NCBI GenBank assembly: GCA_015075745.1
Contig: JABTTW010000001.1
Coordinates: 1,054,001 to 1,118,000, forward strand
Length of the DNA stretch: 64,000 nucleotides
Source of the DNA: Planctomycetia bacterium
GTDB taxonomy: Bacteria > Planctomycetota > Phycisphaerae > UBA1845 > UTPLA1
Direction: 5' to 3'
In this document: positions 17,409 to 25,951 of the stretch, piece after piece
How positions within the stretch are numbered: position 1 is the first letter of the stretch
How the letters are laid out: the number at the start of each line of letters is the position of its first letter
Position numbers and translations under genes: made by a program
The notes under the pieces: generated by a model
Told to the model about the DNA's origin: nothing
What the model saw: the letters and a program-made list of their open reading frames with translations, nothing else
Database searches by the model: none

Positions 17409-19294
17409 GGCCCGGTTCTGCGTCACAGGATTGCACGGCATCGCATTCCCAGGAAACGCCGAGTCGCGCCTGGACTCACGCCGCCGTTGTGGCGGCCATT
17501 GCGTTTGGCTGCTACGTCCCGTCGTTATCCAGCGAGTTTGTGCGGCTCGATGATTATCAGTATGTGATCGACAATCCACTCGTACGCACGCCAAGCTGGG
17601 AGGGAGTGCGGCGGTTCTTTGTTGAGGTGATGAATCCGTCGACGGTGGCAGGCTACTATCAGCCGCTCACCATGCTCTCGCTGTGCGGCGACGCCATGCT
17701 CTCCGGCGCGGATGCGGATCGAATTGAGCCGTTTATTTTCCACCTGACCAACGTCGCCCTGCACGCGGTGACGGCGGTGCTGGTGATGTTCCTGCTGCGA
17801 TCGGTAACCGGCGATCTCAAGTTTTCCATGCTCGGGGCGCTGCTCTTCGCCGTTCACCCGATCCAGGTGGAGTCCGTCGCCTGGATCTCTCAGCGAAAGA
17901 CCGTGCTGGCGACGCCCCTGGCGATCGGTTCTGTGATTGCGTACCTGCAATGGGGAAGAACAAGGAAGTTGGGTGCCCTCGCCGTTTCAATCGCCCTCTA
18001 TGTCCTCGCCAATCTCGCAAAGCCGACCGTCGTCCTGCTTCCGCTGATCCTGCCGTTTCTGGATTACTGGCCGCTTCGTCGGCCGCTGGGGAAATGTCTG
18101 ATCGAAAAGTGGCCGTTTCTCCTCGCGATGGCGCTGTTCACCTGGATCGCACTTGTCAGCCAGTCGCAGTCGGAAGCCAGCCTCAGGGTCGCAAACGTTT
18201 TCAGTGGACAGGTCATGGTCCAATGGATCGGCCTGCTTTGTTATGACGTCGTTCTTTATCTGGGCAATCTCGTTTGGCCGCTTTACCTCTCGCCGGTGCG
18301 TGCCCTGCCGGACGACTTGTCTCTCTCAAGTGCGCCTATCGCTGTCTCATGTCTGGTCGTGATCTGTCTGGTTGGGCTTTGGCTCTGGTCACGCCGGCGC
18401 GCGCCGCCTCTTTTTGTTGGGCTTGCGGCCTTCGCCATCCTACTTTCCCCTGCGATGGGACCGCTCCAATTCGCGGCATCGTGCGTGTCCGACAGGTTTC
18501 TCTATCTGCCGTCAATCTTCCTGCTGATGCCACTGGTGTCGGCCTGCGCGCAGGCCGCATCGCGTTACTCGATGCGAAAGAGCGTGATTCAGGTCATGTT
18601 CGGGCTTGGCATTGTTGTGATGGCGGCGCTTTGCCTCATCCAGCAATCGGTCTGGGCGGATTCGCGGAGCCTGTGGTCGCGCGTCGAAGAAATGTCGCCT
18701 GATGACCCGGTGGCACTGAGTAACCTGGCGATCTTCGATCTGGAGGAGGGCAAGCTCGACGATGCACTCCGTCGCGTCGAACGAGCCGTCAAGGCGGCGC
18801 CGAACGATGCCCGATCGCTGCACACCCTGGGCCGCGTTCAGTCGCGGCGCGGCCATGGCGCCAAGGCCGCTGCGCTGATCCGCAAGGCGCTCGAGATCGG
18901 CCTGGGACCCAGCCAGGGAATCGGTCATATTTCGCTCTCGCAAGCGCTGATGGTCACCGGGGACGACAACGGCTCGCGCGAGGCTTTCGACAGGGGAATA
19001 GAATTCGGCTGCACGCCCGCCATCGTGGCCACGGACATGGCCGATTTCGCCTTGAGCGTCGCACACCGCTTCAATCAGGCTGTCTATTACTACCGGCTCG
19101 CGCTGAAAGACGATCCTGAGAATGTCGCGACGCGCTGGAACCTCGGAACGGCCCTGGAGGCGACCGGGGATTCGAACGCGGCCCTTATCGAATATGAAGC
19201 GGTCAGGGCCATCTACAAAAAAAATGGCGAGCCCATGCCGGTGAGCCTTACCGATGCGCTTCGAAAATTGAGGCAGAAGCTGGGCCGACCGTGA
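17405..19294 (+). CDS. TMTC-type polytopic membrane protein with TPRs, tandem paralogue
   Basis: This 629-residue protein has the same plan as its upstream neighbour: a short hydrophilic start, GYYQPLTMLSLCGDAML, the family motif FAVHPIQVESVAWISQRKTV, about ten membrane segments and a TPR tail (DALRRVERAVKAAPNDARSL, AVYYYRLALKDDPENVATRW). The start codon lies within the stop of the previous gene (ATGA), so the two are translationally coupled. The pair probably arose by duplication and may form a hetero-oligomer or recognise different targets. Glycosyltransferase activity is a family-level guess only. Confidence 0.75.
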   Translation: MRPGSASQDCTASHSQETPSRAWTHAAVVAAIAFGCYVPSLSSEFVRLDDYQYVIDNPLVRTPSWEGVRRFFVEVMNPSTVAGYYQPLTMLSLCGDAMLSGADADRIEPFIFHLTNVALHAVTAVLVMFLLRSVTGDLKFSMLGALLFAVHPIQVESVAWISQRKTVLATPLAIGSVIAYLQWGRTRKLGALAVSIALYVLANLAKPTVVLLPLILPFLDYWPLRRPLGKCLIEKWPFLLAMALFTWIALVSQSQSEASLRVANVFSGQVMVQWIGLLCYDVVLYLGNLVWPLYLSPVRALPDDLSLSSAPIAVSCLVVICLVGLWLWSRRRAPPLFVGLAAFAILLSPAMGPLQFAASCVSDRFLYLPSIFLLMPLVSACAQAASRYSMRKSVIQVMFGLGIVVMAALCLIQQSVWADSRSLWSRVEEMSPDDPVALSNLAIFDLEEGKLDDALRRVERAVKAAPNDARSLHTLGRVQSRRGHGAKAAALIRKALEIGLGPSQGIGHISLSQALMVTGDDNGSREAFDRGIEFGCTPAIVATDMADFALSVAHRFNQAVYYYRLALKDDPENVATRWNLGTALEATGDSNAALIEYEAVRAIYKKNGEPMPVSLTDALRKLRQKLGRP

Positions 19295-19306
19295 TGGAGC
19301 GCTTCT

Positions 19307-20083
19307 CTACTTTTTTGCCGGCTCCTGGGATTCCCGCGGCTTGCCCAGACTGCCGCGCTCCAGGAAATGAATACTGGGCGGCGCCGCCGCGCCGCCGGAG
19401 ATGATCGTCGAAAGGCCCATCTGCACGCTCATGTCCGTCGGCGTCACCCGCTCGATGGGCACGAGTTCCATGTAGCCGCTCGTCGGATTCGGCGTCGTCG
19501 GGACGAAGACCGTCGCGTACTTCTGTCCGCTTGATGCGTCCTCGATGGTGTTGGTCATCAGTGCGAGTGCCTTCATATTGTCACTCGGGAAGTCGATCAG
19601 CACGACGCGCTGCCCCTGATCGCCGTCCTTGCCGCTGCCGGAGAGGGCCTGCACCATCCGTTTGACCGAGGGGTAAACCGTATCGACAAACGGCAGTCGC
19701 TCCACGATGTGCTCGACGAGGTCGATCATGCGCCGCCCCACGGCGTTGGTACCCAGCCATCCCAGCAGATAGAGCATGACAAGGGTCAGGACCACCGCGA
19801 TGAGGCTCTCATACCACGTCACATCGGTGGGGTTGAAAGCCGGCGGCGGAAGGTCCAGCTTGAAGGCCCAGATCACGAATCGGGAAACGAGATTAACCAG
19901 ATGCGTGCCAACCCAGAGGGCCGATCCATACAGAAGGCTGAGGAGCCACGCCGTGACGCCGAGTGGAATCACCAGCAAGACGCCGGCAACGATTCGGCCG
20001 CGGATGGTTTTCGGTGCGACGGATCGCCTGTTCTTGGCGATGTCCGCTTCGACCGTGGTCTCTGGAGTCTGCGGTGGGGTCAT
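19307..20083 (-). CDS. DUF502 membrane protein
   Basis: The 258-residue protein has two membrane segments near the N-terminus (IVAGVLLVIPLGVTAWLLSL and LIAVVLTLVMLYLLGWLGT) and the DUF502 hallmarks ERLPFVDTVYPSVKRMVQ, VVLIDFPSDN and TVFVPTTPNPTSGYMELVP, ending with a Gly/Ala-rich stretch and a polar tail. The family is widespread in bacteria and plants (LIKE-COV proteins) with no established biochemical role. It is convergent with the TMTC-type gene, with 12 bases between them. Confidence 0.85.
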   Translation of the reverse strand: MTPPQTPETTVEADIAKNRRSVAPKTIRGRIVAGVLLVIPLGVTAWLLSLLYGSALWVGTHLVNLVSRFVIWAFKLDLPPPAFNPTDVTWYESLIAVVLTLVMLYLLGWLGTNAVGRRMIDLVEHIVERLPFVDTVYPSVKRMVQALSGSGKDGDQGQRVVLIDFPSDNMKALALMTNTIEDASSGQKYATVFVPTTPNPTSGYMELVPIERVTPTDMSVQMGLSTIISGGAAAPPSIHFLERGSLGKPRESQEPAKK

Positions 20084-20318
20084 TTGCGGCGTCCTTGCGT
20101 GTCGAGAGTATATCCAGCCGATCCGAAAAGGGCGAAGAACCGTCCTCTCAGCCCCGCTTGGCAGGAAATCTCAAGGGTCCGATCCGACTTCTTACGTATC
20201 TACAAAGGAAAGGTGGCGAATTTCCCCGGCGTGATTGTCCGGCGATTTATAACGATATAATATCCTGACAGGTCTTGGGCGGCGGTTGCTCCGATCACCC
20301 CCGCGAAAAGGGTCAACC

Positions 20319-22160
20319 ATGAGCACGATTGAGAAACAGGTCAGAAACGCCCGACACCGCCTGTGGATCAATCGCTGGCTGGGACAATTCGGATGGTCCC
20401 TCTTTTTTGGTGCCTGCCTTTGGGCGTTGACGGTTCTGGCCGATCGACTCTTTTCGCTGGGTCTGCCGCTTCGCTGGATCGCAATCACCGGGGGCGGACT
20501 CTGCCTCCTGGCATCGTTAATCTGGCTGTTCCGATCGCGAGAACAAAACCTCGCCGCCGCCGTCGCACTGGACGAGTCGGCCGGGCTCAAGGAGCGCGTC
20601 TCCACCGCCCTGGCCACGCAGTCCGGGGCTAACGATCCATTCTCTGTGGCCGTTGCCGCCGACGCAGAGCGAAGCGTCACGGGCCTGTCGGCGAAGAAGC
20701 TGATCCCGCTCCGCTGGTCCGGCTCTTTGTCCTATGGCTCGATGATGCTCCTCATCGGGTTGCTTCTGCTTCTCCTCCCCGAGTTTGACTTGCTGAAGAA
20801 GAAAGAGGCGCAGGCCGGTCTGGACTCCCAGGCTGCGGTCGCGGCCCGGCTTCGTGATGTCGTCGCTCAGCCTGTCTCCGCAATTTCTCAGCTTGCCGAA
20901 AAGCAGCAGGACGCCGAACTCGAAAAGCAGATCAAGGCGCTGGAAGAGTCGCTGCGGCCCGATCCGGCGAAGGACCCCGACGTGCTTCGCCGCGAGACGG
21001 TCAAGCAGCTCGACAAGCTGCAAGACACGATGAAAGACAAGGCCAACGAGGATCGCTTCAAGGCCCTCGACGAAACCAAGAAACGACTGAAGCAGGCCGC
21101 CGAGCAATCCGACCCCAAGGGAGAACTGGGAAAGTTGATCGACAGCCTTTCCGCGGGCGACTTCCAGCAGGCCCAGAAGGAGATCAAAGAGCTTCAGGAG
21201 AAATTGGCCAAGCGATCGCGCGACGGCAAGATCGAGCCGAAGCAGGCCGAGGCGCTTCGCAAGCAACTCAACGAAATGGCCAAAAAAATGCAGCAGGCCG
21301 CCCAGGATCAGCAGAGCGAACGTGAGATGCAGAACGCCGGCCTCTCCAAGCAGGACATGCAGCGCGTTCTCGACACCCTCGCCAAGAAAGACCCCAAGCA
21401 AATCGAAAAACTCGCCAAGGAAATGGCCGAGCGCATGAAGGATCAGGGTGTTACGCAGGAACAACTCAAGCAGATGATGGACAAGATCGCCCAGCGCCAA
21501 CAGGCCTGCAAGGCGCTCAAGGAGATGGGCAAGAAGTTGGGCGACGCCTCCAAGAAGCTCGAGCAGGGTGACTGCGAGGCAGCCCAGAGCGAACTCGGCG
21601 AGGCCGGCGAACAACTCAGCGAGATGGAACAGTTGGAGCAGCAGCTCAACGAGCTTGAGGGCCAGCTTGCGCAGCTCGACGAGGCCCGAAACGGACTCAA
21701 CGAAGGCGAGGGCAAAGGAGAAGGCGACGGCCAGTGCAAGAGCTGCGGCGGCAAGGGATTCCGCAAAGACGGCGCGCCGTGTCCTCATTGCAATGGAACG
21801 GGCGACGGAATGGGCGGCGCGGGTCGAGGATCGGGTAAGCGCGACCGCGCCGAAGGCATCGAGGTCGGCTTCAAGAACTCCAAGGCAAAGGTCAAGACGA
21901 CCAAGGGCGGCAAGATCATTTCGCAGCAGTTCGTGAAGGGACAGCACCTCAAGGGCAAGAGCGAAGTCGAGTTTTACGACGCCGCGTCAGCCGCTGAGAT
22001 TGACGCAACTGACGCCCTGAACCGCGATCGAATCCCCCGCGCTTATCGTAAGGGCGTTAAGAACTACTTCGATCGCCTCGGCGATGAATTCAACCCGTCC
22101 GAGCCGGCAAAGACCGAACCCCCCGAGCCGAAGAAGGATGAGGCCTCGGAGAAAAAATAA
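20319..22160 (+). CDS. Membrane-anchored coiled-coil protein with DnaJ-like zinc motif
   Basis: This 613-residue protein begins with two membrane segments (WSLFFGACLWALTVLADRLF and IAITGGGLCLLASLIWLF), has a third near residue 145, and then about 320 residues of Lys/Glu/Gln-rich helix with heptad character. Near residues 472-497 it has CKSCGGKGF and CPHCNGTGDG, two CxxCxGxG knuckles like those of DnaJ, which would bind one zinc ion. The C-terminal part (VKTTKGGKIISQQFVKGQ, YRKGVKNYFDRLGD) is basic. Proteins of this plan sit near VWA/MoxR genes in planctomycetes. Function is unknown; a scaffold or chaperone-like role is conceivable. The ATG at 20319 follows an AAGGG element; the frame extends only 11 codons further upstream. 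Confidence 0.7.
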   Translation: MSTIEKQVRNARHRLWINRWLGQFGWSLFFGACLWALTVLADRLFSLGLPLRWIAITGGGLCLLASLIWLFRSREQNLAAAVALDESAGLKERVSTALATQSGANDPFSVAVAADAERSVTGLSAKKLIPLRWSGSLSYGSMMLLIGLLLLLLPEFDLLKKKEAQAGLDSQAAVAARLRDVVAQPVSAISQLAEKQQDAELEKQIKALEESLRPDPAKDPDVLRRETVKQLDKLQDTMKDKANEDRFKALDETKKRLKQAAEQSDPKGELGKLIDSLSAGDFQQAQKEIKELQEKLAKRSRDGKIEPKQAEALRKQLNEMAKKMQQAAQDQQSEREMQNAGLSKQDMQRVLDTLAKKDPKQIEKLAKEMAERMKDQGVTQEQLKQMMDKIAQRQQACKALKEMGKKLGDASKKLEQGDCEAAQSELGEAGEQLSEMEQLEQQLNELEGQLAQLDEARNGLNEGEGKGEGDGQCKSCGGKGFRKDGAPCPHCNGTGDGMGGAGRGSGKRDRAEGIEVGFKNSKAKVKTTKGGKIISQQFVKGQHLKGKSEVEFYDAASAAEIDATDALNRDRIPRAYRKGVKNYFDRLGDEFNPSEPAKTEPPEPKKDEASEKK

Positions 22161-22259
22161 TTCGTCACGCGGCCGGAGCCATGCCTCTCATCACTCTCAG
22201 CCGATTAGCATTACTTTGAAATCTATGGCGGCATCCATTGTTCCTTCCAAGAAACCGAC

Positions 22260-23309
22260 ATGAAAGAGCCCTGGATGAATAGACCGCTCACCATTGTTGC
22301 ATTTGCGATTCTCGCCTCCGTCTCCGCGTGCAATGACGATGCGGCCTCGACGCGAACCGCCTCCGTCGTCATCTACTGCTCCGTCGATACCGCGATCGCC
22401 GAGCCGATTCTCGCCGCCTTTGAAAAGCGATCCGGCATCAAAGTGCACGCCATCTTCGACACCGAGGCGGGCAAGACCACCGGGCTCATCAATCGCCTCA
22501 TGGCTGAGCGCGCTCGCCCGCGGGCCGATGTATGGTGGTCGAGTGAAGTGTTCGGAACCATCCAACTCGCCGAGCGCGGCGTACTGGCAAAATACACAAG
22601 CGCGCAGGCATCCGACATCCCGGCGGTCTTCCGCGATTCCGAGAATCGATGGATCGCCGTTGGGCTGCGCGGCCGCGTTATCGCCTTCGATCCGACGCGC
22701 ATCAAAATAGAAGACCTGCCCCGAAGCTGGTCCGACCTCGCCGATCCGAAGTACCGCGGCCGATTCCAAATGGCCGATCCCCGATTCGGCACCACGCGCG
22801 GTCACATGGCCGTCCAGCTTTCCCTCTGGGGTCAGCCGGCTATGGAGAAGTTCTACCAAGCCCTGCGCGACAACGAGTGCAAGCTGGCCGACGGCAATGC
22901 CAAGGCCGTCCTCAACCTCACACGCGGCCTCGCCGATTTCGTCGCCACCGATACCGATGACGTATTGCTGGCACAGGCCCGCGGCGACGCCATCGAGATG
23001 ATCTACCCCGATCTCGACGCGCCGGACGGCCGGTCAAGAAATTCCGGCACACTCTGGATTCCATGCTCCGTCGGCCTCGTGAAGGAATCGCCGCACCCCA
23101 CCGAGGGAGGCCAGCTCGTCGATTATCTCATCTCCGCTGAAGTGGAAGAGCTGCTCTTCGCCAGTGAGTCTCGCAACGTGCCGGTTCGCCCGGAACTTCG
23201 CGAAAAACTGAAGACCGAAGCGTCCCACCAGGCGATAGTTGACTACGCCGCCACCGCAAAACTCCTCGACTTGTCAGACAAACTCGTCCGCGACATGCTG
23301 CTTCAGTGA
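22260..23309 (+). CDS. ABC-type solute-binding lipoprotein, iron type
   Basis: This 349-residue protein has a lipoprotein-like signal (AILASVSAC, Cys about residue 24) and the SBP_bac family 1/6 fold: VVIYCSVDTAIAEPILAAFEKRSGIKV, GLINRLMAERARPRADVWWSSE and FQMADPRFGTTRGHMAVQL, the usual pattern of Fe(III)-binding FbpA/FutA-type proteins. It should capture a ligand, probably ferric iron or another small anion/metal complex, and deliver it to the permease encoded next. A start at 22275 is also possible. The permease gene overlaps its stop. Confidence 0.85.
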   Translation: MKEPWMNRPLTIVAFAILASVSACNDDAASTRTASVVIYCSVDTAIAEPILAAFEKRSGIKVHAIFDTEAGKTTGLINRLMAERARPRADVWWSSEVFGTIQLAERGVLAKYTSAQASDIPAVFRDSENRWIAVGLRGRVIAFDPTRIKIEDLPRSWSDLADPKYRGRFQMADPRFGTTRGHMAVQLSLWGQPAMEKFYQALRDNECKLADGNAKAVLNLTRGLADFVATDTDDVLLAQARGDAIEMIYPDLDAPDGRSRNSGTLWIPCSVGLVKESPHPTEGGQLVDYLISAEVEELLFASESRNVPVRPELREKLKTEASHQAIVDYAATAKLLDLSDKLVRDMLLQ

Positions 23310-24931
23310 ATCGCATCATCGCCTTTCAATTTGCCCGGGTCGTCGGCTGGCTCGTCCTGGCCATGTCGGTCGGCATTGTGCTGGTCGCCACCGTGGTCGA
23401 AGCTGCGCCCGGTACGCTCGCCGATCAATCCGCGTGGCCGACTCCTCGACTCTGGGGATACTTCCGAACGACGATCGCCATGGCTTCGGTGGCGACCCTC
23501 ATCGCATTTGCCATCGCTATTCCCTTCACCGCCGTCATGGCCGGCGTTCGACACGGTCGCCAGCGCCGCGTGCTGACTGCCCTCATCATCATGCCGCTGG
23601 TGACGATGCCCAGCATTCACGCCTATGCCTGGATGCTTCTCGCCACGCGCAAGGACGGGATCGCCGCCGCGATCTTAAGCGCCATCGGCTGGAACACGCC
23701 GGGGGCCCAGTGGGTGCAGGCGGCCGTCGTGCTGGCGAGCTGGCTATGGCCGATCCCCGCGCTCATCCTGTCCGCCGCATTTCGGCACATGGGGCGACAG
23801 GGTTATCAACTTGCCCGGCTCGATGCCGCCGGACTTTCCGCCTTCCTCCGCGGGGCCTTGCCGCTCATGCGGGCGCCGCTCATCGCCGCTGTTGCAGCGA
23901 CGTTCATCCTCGCGGCAACCGACGCCACCATTCCTCCGCTCATGGGCGCCACCGAAGTGTGGTCCGTCGAGATGCTGGCCGTCGCCGCGACGGCGTCCAG
24001 CCATGCGCGCCCCATCGGCTACCTTTTCTGGCAGGCGTGGCCCATGCTGGCGCTGATCATCACCTTCGCATTGGCGGCGATGCCCGGTATTCGCAGGATC
24101 GCTGCGTGGGGAGACGAGCTTGAGGGGGCGGACACCGGCACATTAACCCGCGCGCCGGGCCGAACCTGGTTCTTCGCTTGCGTGCTCGCCGGCGCAATTG
24201 CGTTTTTTCCTTTGTGCGTCTTTTTGACCGAGTTCGGCTCAGCACGCGAAGGGACAGGCCGCGCGATCATGACGGCGCTAACGACCTATCGTACGCACGG
24301 ACTTGCGACGCTCCTGGTCGCGGCGCTGACCGGCGCCATGGCGTTCGTCGCATCGCTTGGCGTCATTGCCGATCCGGACGATCACCCGTGGGCCAAAGCA
24401 TTCGGGAGGCTCGCATTCACCGCCATCTTGATCATCGCCATCCTGCCGCCGGAGATCATCGGCACCGCCCTCGCCGCCACGTTGACACGAGTCTGCGACC
24501 CCCGCACATGGAACATCTACGACTACACGCCCTGGGCCTGGATGGCGGCGCTGTTGTCCCGCTTCGGCGTCATTTGTCTGGTCGTCGCCCGTTTGACCAA
24601 TCGCCGGGTTCCGGCCTCGCTGCTGAGTCATGCCCAACTGGAAGGCGCGACAGGCCCGGCCCGAATCGCCCTCGTTCGGCTGCCGTTCATCTGGCGACCC
24701 ATCGCGATGGCCGCGCTTCTCACCGCCTGCCTTGCCATGTCGGAAATCGGCGCCTCCGTCCTCACCCAGCCCGTTCGGTTCTTCGGCGGCAGCCTGGCCG
24801 TGCAGGTGGACATGCAGATGCACTACGGCCGGCAGAGCGAAACCACCGTCCTTGCCGCTATCATGTTCTCGCCCGCAGTCGCCGCGGCCCTCGTGGGGGC
24901 CGCCTGGCCGCGACCATGGACCCAAGCATGA
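23306..24931 (+). CDS. ABC transporter permease, double-length iron type
   Basis: The GTG start overlaps the preceding stop codon (GTGA). The 541 residues form two homologous halves with about twelve membrane segments; the EAA-like loops appear as YQLARLDAAGLSAFLRGALP in the first half and AQLEGATGPARIALVRLPF in the second, as in FbpB/CysTW-type permeases. It would form the channel for the substrate captured by the adjacent binding protein. No ATPase gene is present in the window, so the energising subunit must be encoded elsewhere. It overlaps the next gene by four bases. Confidence 0.88.
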   Translation: MNRIIAFQFARVVGWLVLAMSVGIVLVATVVEAAPGTLADQSAWPTPRLWGYFRTTIAMASVATLIAFAIAIPFTAVMAGVRHGRQRRVLTALIIMPLVTMPSIHAYAWMLLATRKDGIAAAILSAIGWNTPGAQWVQAAVVLASWLWPIPALILSAAFRHMGRQGYQLARLDAAGLSAFLRGALPLMRAPLIAAVAATFILAATDATIPPLMGATEVWSVEMLAVAATASSHARPIGYLFWQAWPMLALIITFALAAMPGIRRIAAWGDELEGADTGTLTRAPGRTWFFACVLAGAIAFFPLCVFLTEFGSAREGTGRAIMTALTTYRTHGLATLLVAALTGAMAFVASLGVIADPDDHPWAKAFGRLAFTAILIIAILPPEIIGTALAATLTRVCDPRTWNIYDYTPWAWMAALLSRFGVICLVVARLTNRRVPASLLSHAQLEGATGPARIALVRLPFIWRPIAMAALLTACLAMSEIGASVLTQPVRFFGGSLAVQVDMQMHYGRQSETTVLAAIMFSPAVAAALVGAAWPRPWTQA

Positions 24932-25893
24932 TGACTCGTTCAGCATTCAGGTTTGCGCTTCATCTCATCCGCCCCGCGATGATCGTCTCGCTGTCCTTCA
25001 TGCTGACGCTGCTGCTAACCGTCGGTTGCGCTGATTCAGGTGCAGGCGGTGCGGGCGCGGTGGAAAAGGTCTTCGGAAAAACCGGCCTGTCTCCCGGTGA
25101 GTTCAGTTACCCGCGCGCCATCGCCGTCTCACCGGTCGATGGTTGCGTGTTCGTCGTGGACAAGACCGCCCGCATCCAGCGCTTCAGCTCCGACGGCGAC
25201 TACGAGCATCAGTGGCGCATGCCCGAGTACATCAACGGCAAACCGACCGGCCTCTTCGTCGATTCACGGAATCGCCTCTGGGTCGCGGACACGCACTATT
25301 TTCGAGTCATGCTCTTCGACCGTGACGGCAAGGAGCTGCAAAGATTCGGCAGTCAGGGCGAAGGCCCCGGCCAGTTCATGTTCCCCTGCTCCGTCACCCT
25401 TTCCCGTGACGGCATCGTGTATGTCGGAGAATACGGCGGTAACGATCGCATCAGCCGCTTCACGCAGGACGGAAAATTCCTCGACTGCATCGCCGACAAG
25501 TCCACCGGCAACGGATGGGTGGAACGGCCCGCGGGTCTCGTATTCGACGAAAATGATCAACTTTGGGTGGCCGACGCCTGCCATCACCGTATTTGTGTGT
25601 ATGGAAAGGACGGAAAGTTTCAGAGGGCCTTCGGCGCGGCAGGCGACGATCAGGGACAGTTCAACTACCCCTACGGTCTCGCATTGGAGTCCGGCGGAAC
25701 TATCCTCGTCGCCGATCGCGGCAACAACCGGGTGTCCCGCTTCCAGCGCGATGGCAAGTGGCTGGCAAGCTGGGGCACACCGGGACGCGCCGAAGGTCAG
25801 ATCGCCCAGCCCTGGGGTGTCGCCGTCTCGGCCTCCGGCGGCATCTACTGCCTCGACTCATGGAACAATCGGGTACAACTGATAGATTGGTGA
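24928..25893 (+). CDS. NHL-repeat beta-propeller lipoprotein
   Basis: The 321-residue protein starts at an ATG overlapping the permease stop (ATGA). The lipoprotein signal peptide ends at LLTVGC. Six NHL repeats follow, each containing motifs such as GEFSYPRAIAVSP, GPGQFMFPCSVTLS, GWVERPAGLVFDEN, GQFNYPYGLALESGG and GQIAQPWGVAVSA, ending in CLDSWNNRVQLIDW. They form a six-bladed propeller used for protein or ligand binding, anchored outside the inner membrane. The translational overlap suggests a role with the ABC uptake genes, although NHL proteins also serve unrelated functions. The window shows no enzymatic residues. Confidence 0.85.
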   Translation: MMTRSAFRFALHLIRPAMIVSLSFMLTLLLTVGCADSGAGGAGAVEKVFGKTGLSPGEFSYPRAIAVSPVDGCVFVVDKTARIQRFSSDGDYEHQWRMPEYINGKPTGLFVDSRNRLWVADTHYFRVMLFDRDGKELQRFGSQGEGPGQFMFPCSVTLSRDGIVYVGEYGGNDRISRFTQDGKFLDCIADKSTGNGWVERPAGLVFDENDQLWVADACHHRICVYGKDGKFQRAFGAAGDDQGQFNYPYGLALESGGTILVADRGNNRVSRFQRDGKWLASWGTPGRAEGQIAQPWGVAVSASGGIYCLDSWNNRVQLIDW

Positions 25894-25951
25894 CGTTGCG
25901 GATAACGGCCGCGGCGAGACTCACTGTAACGGGTACGGGCCGGGGAACTGA

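Noticed and set aside
20517-21947. Leu-rich 476-codon frame antisense to the coiled-coil gene
   Set aside because: The Leu/Phe-rich pattern is the antisense of Lys/Glu/Gln-rich codons and does not represent membrane helices of a real protein.
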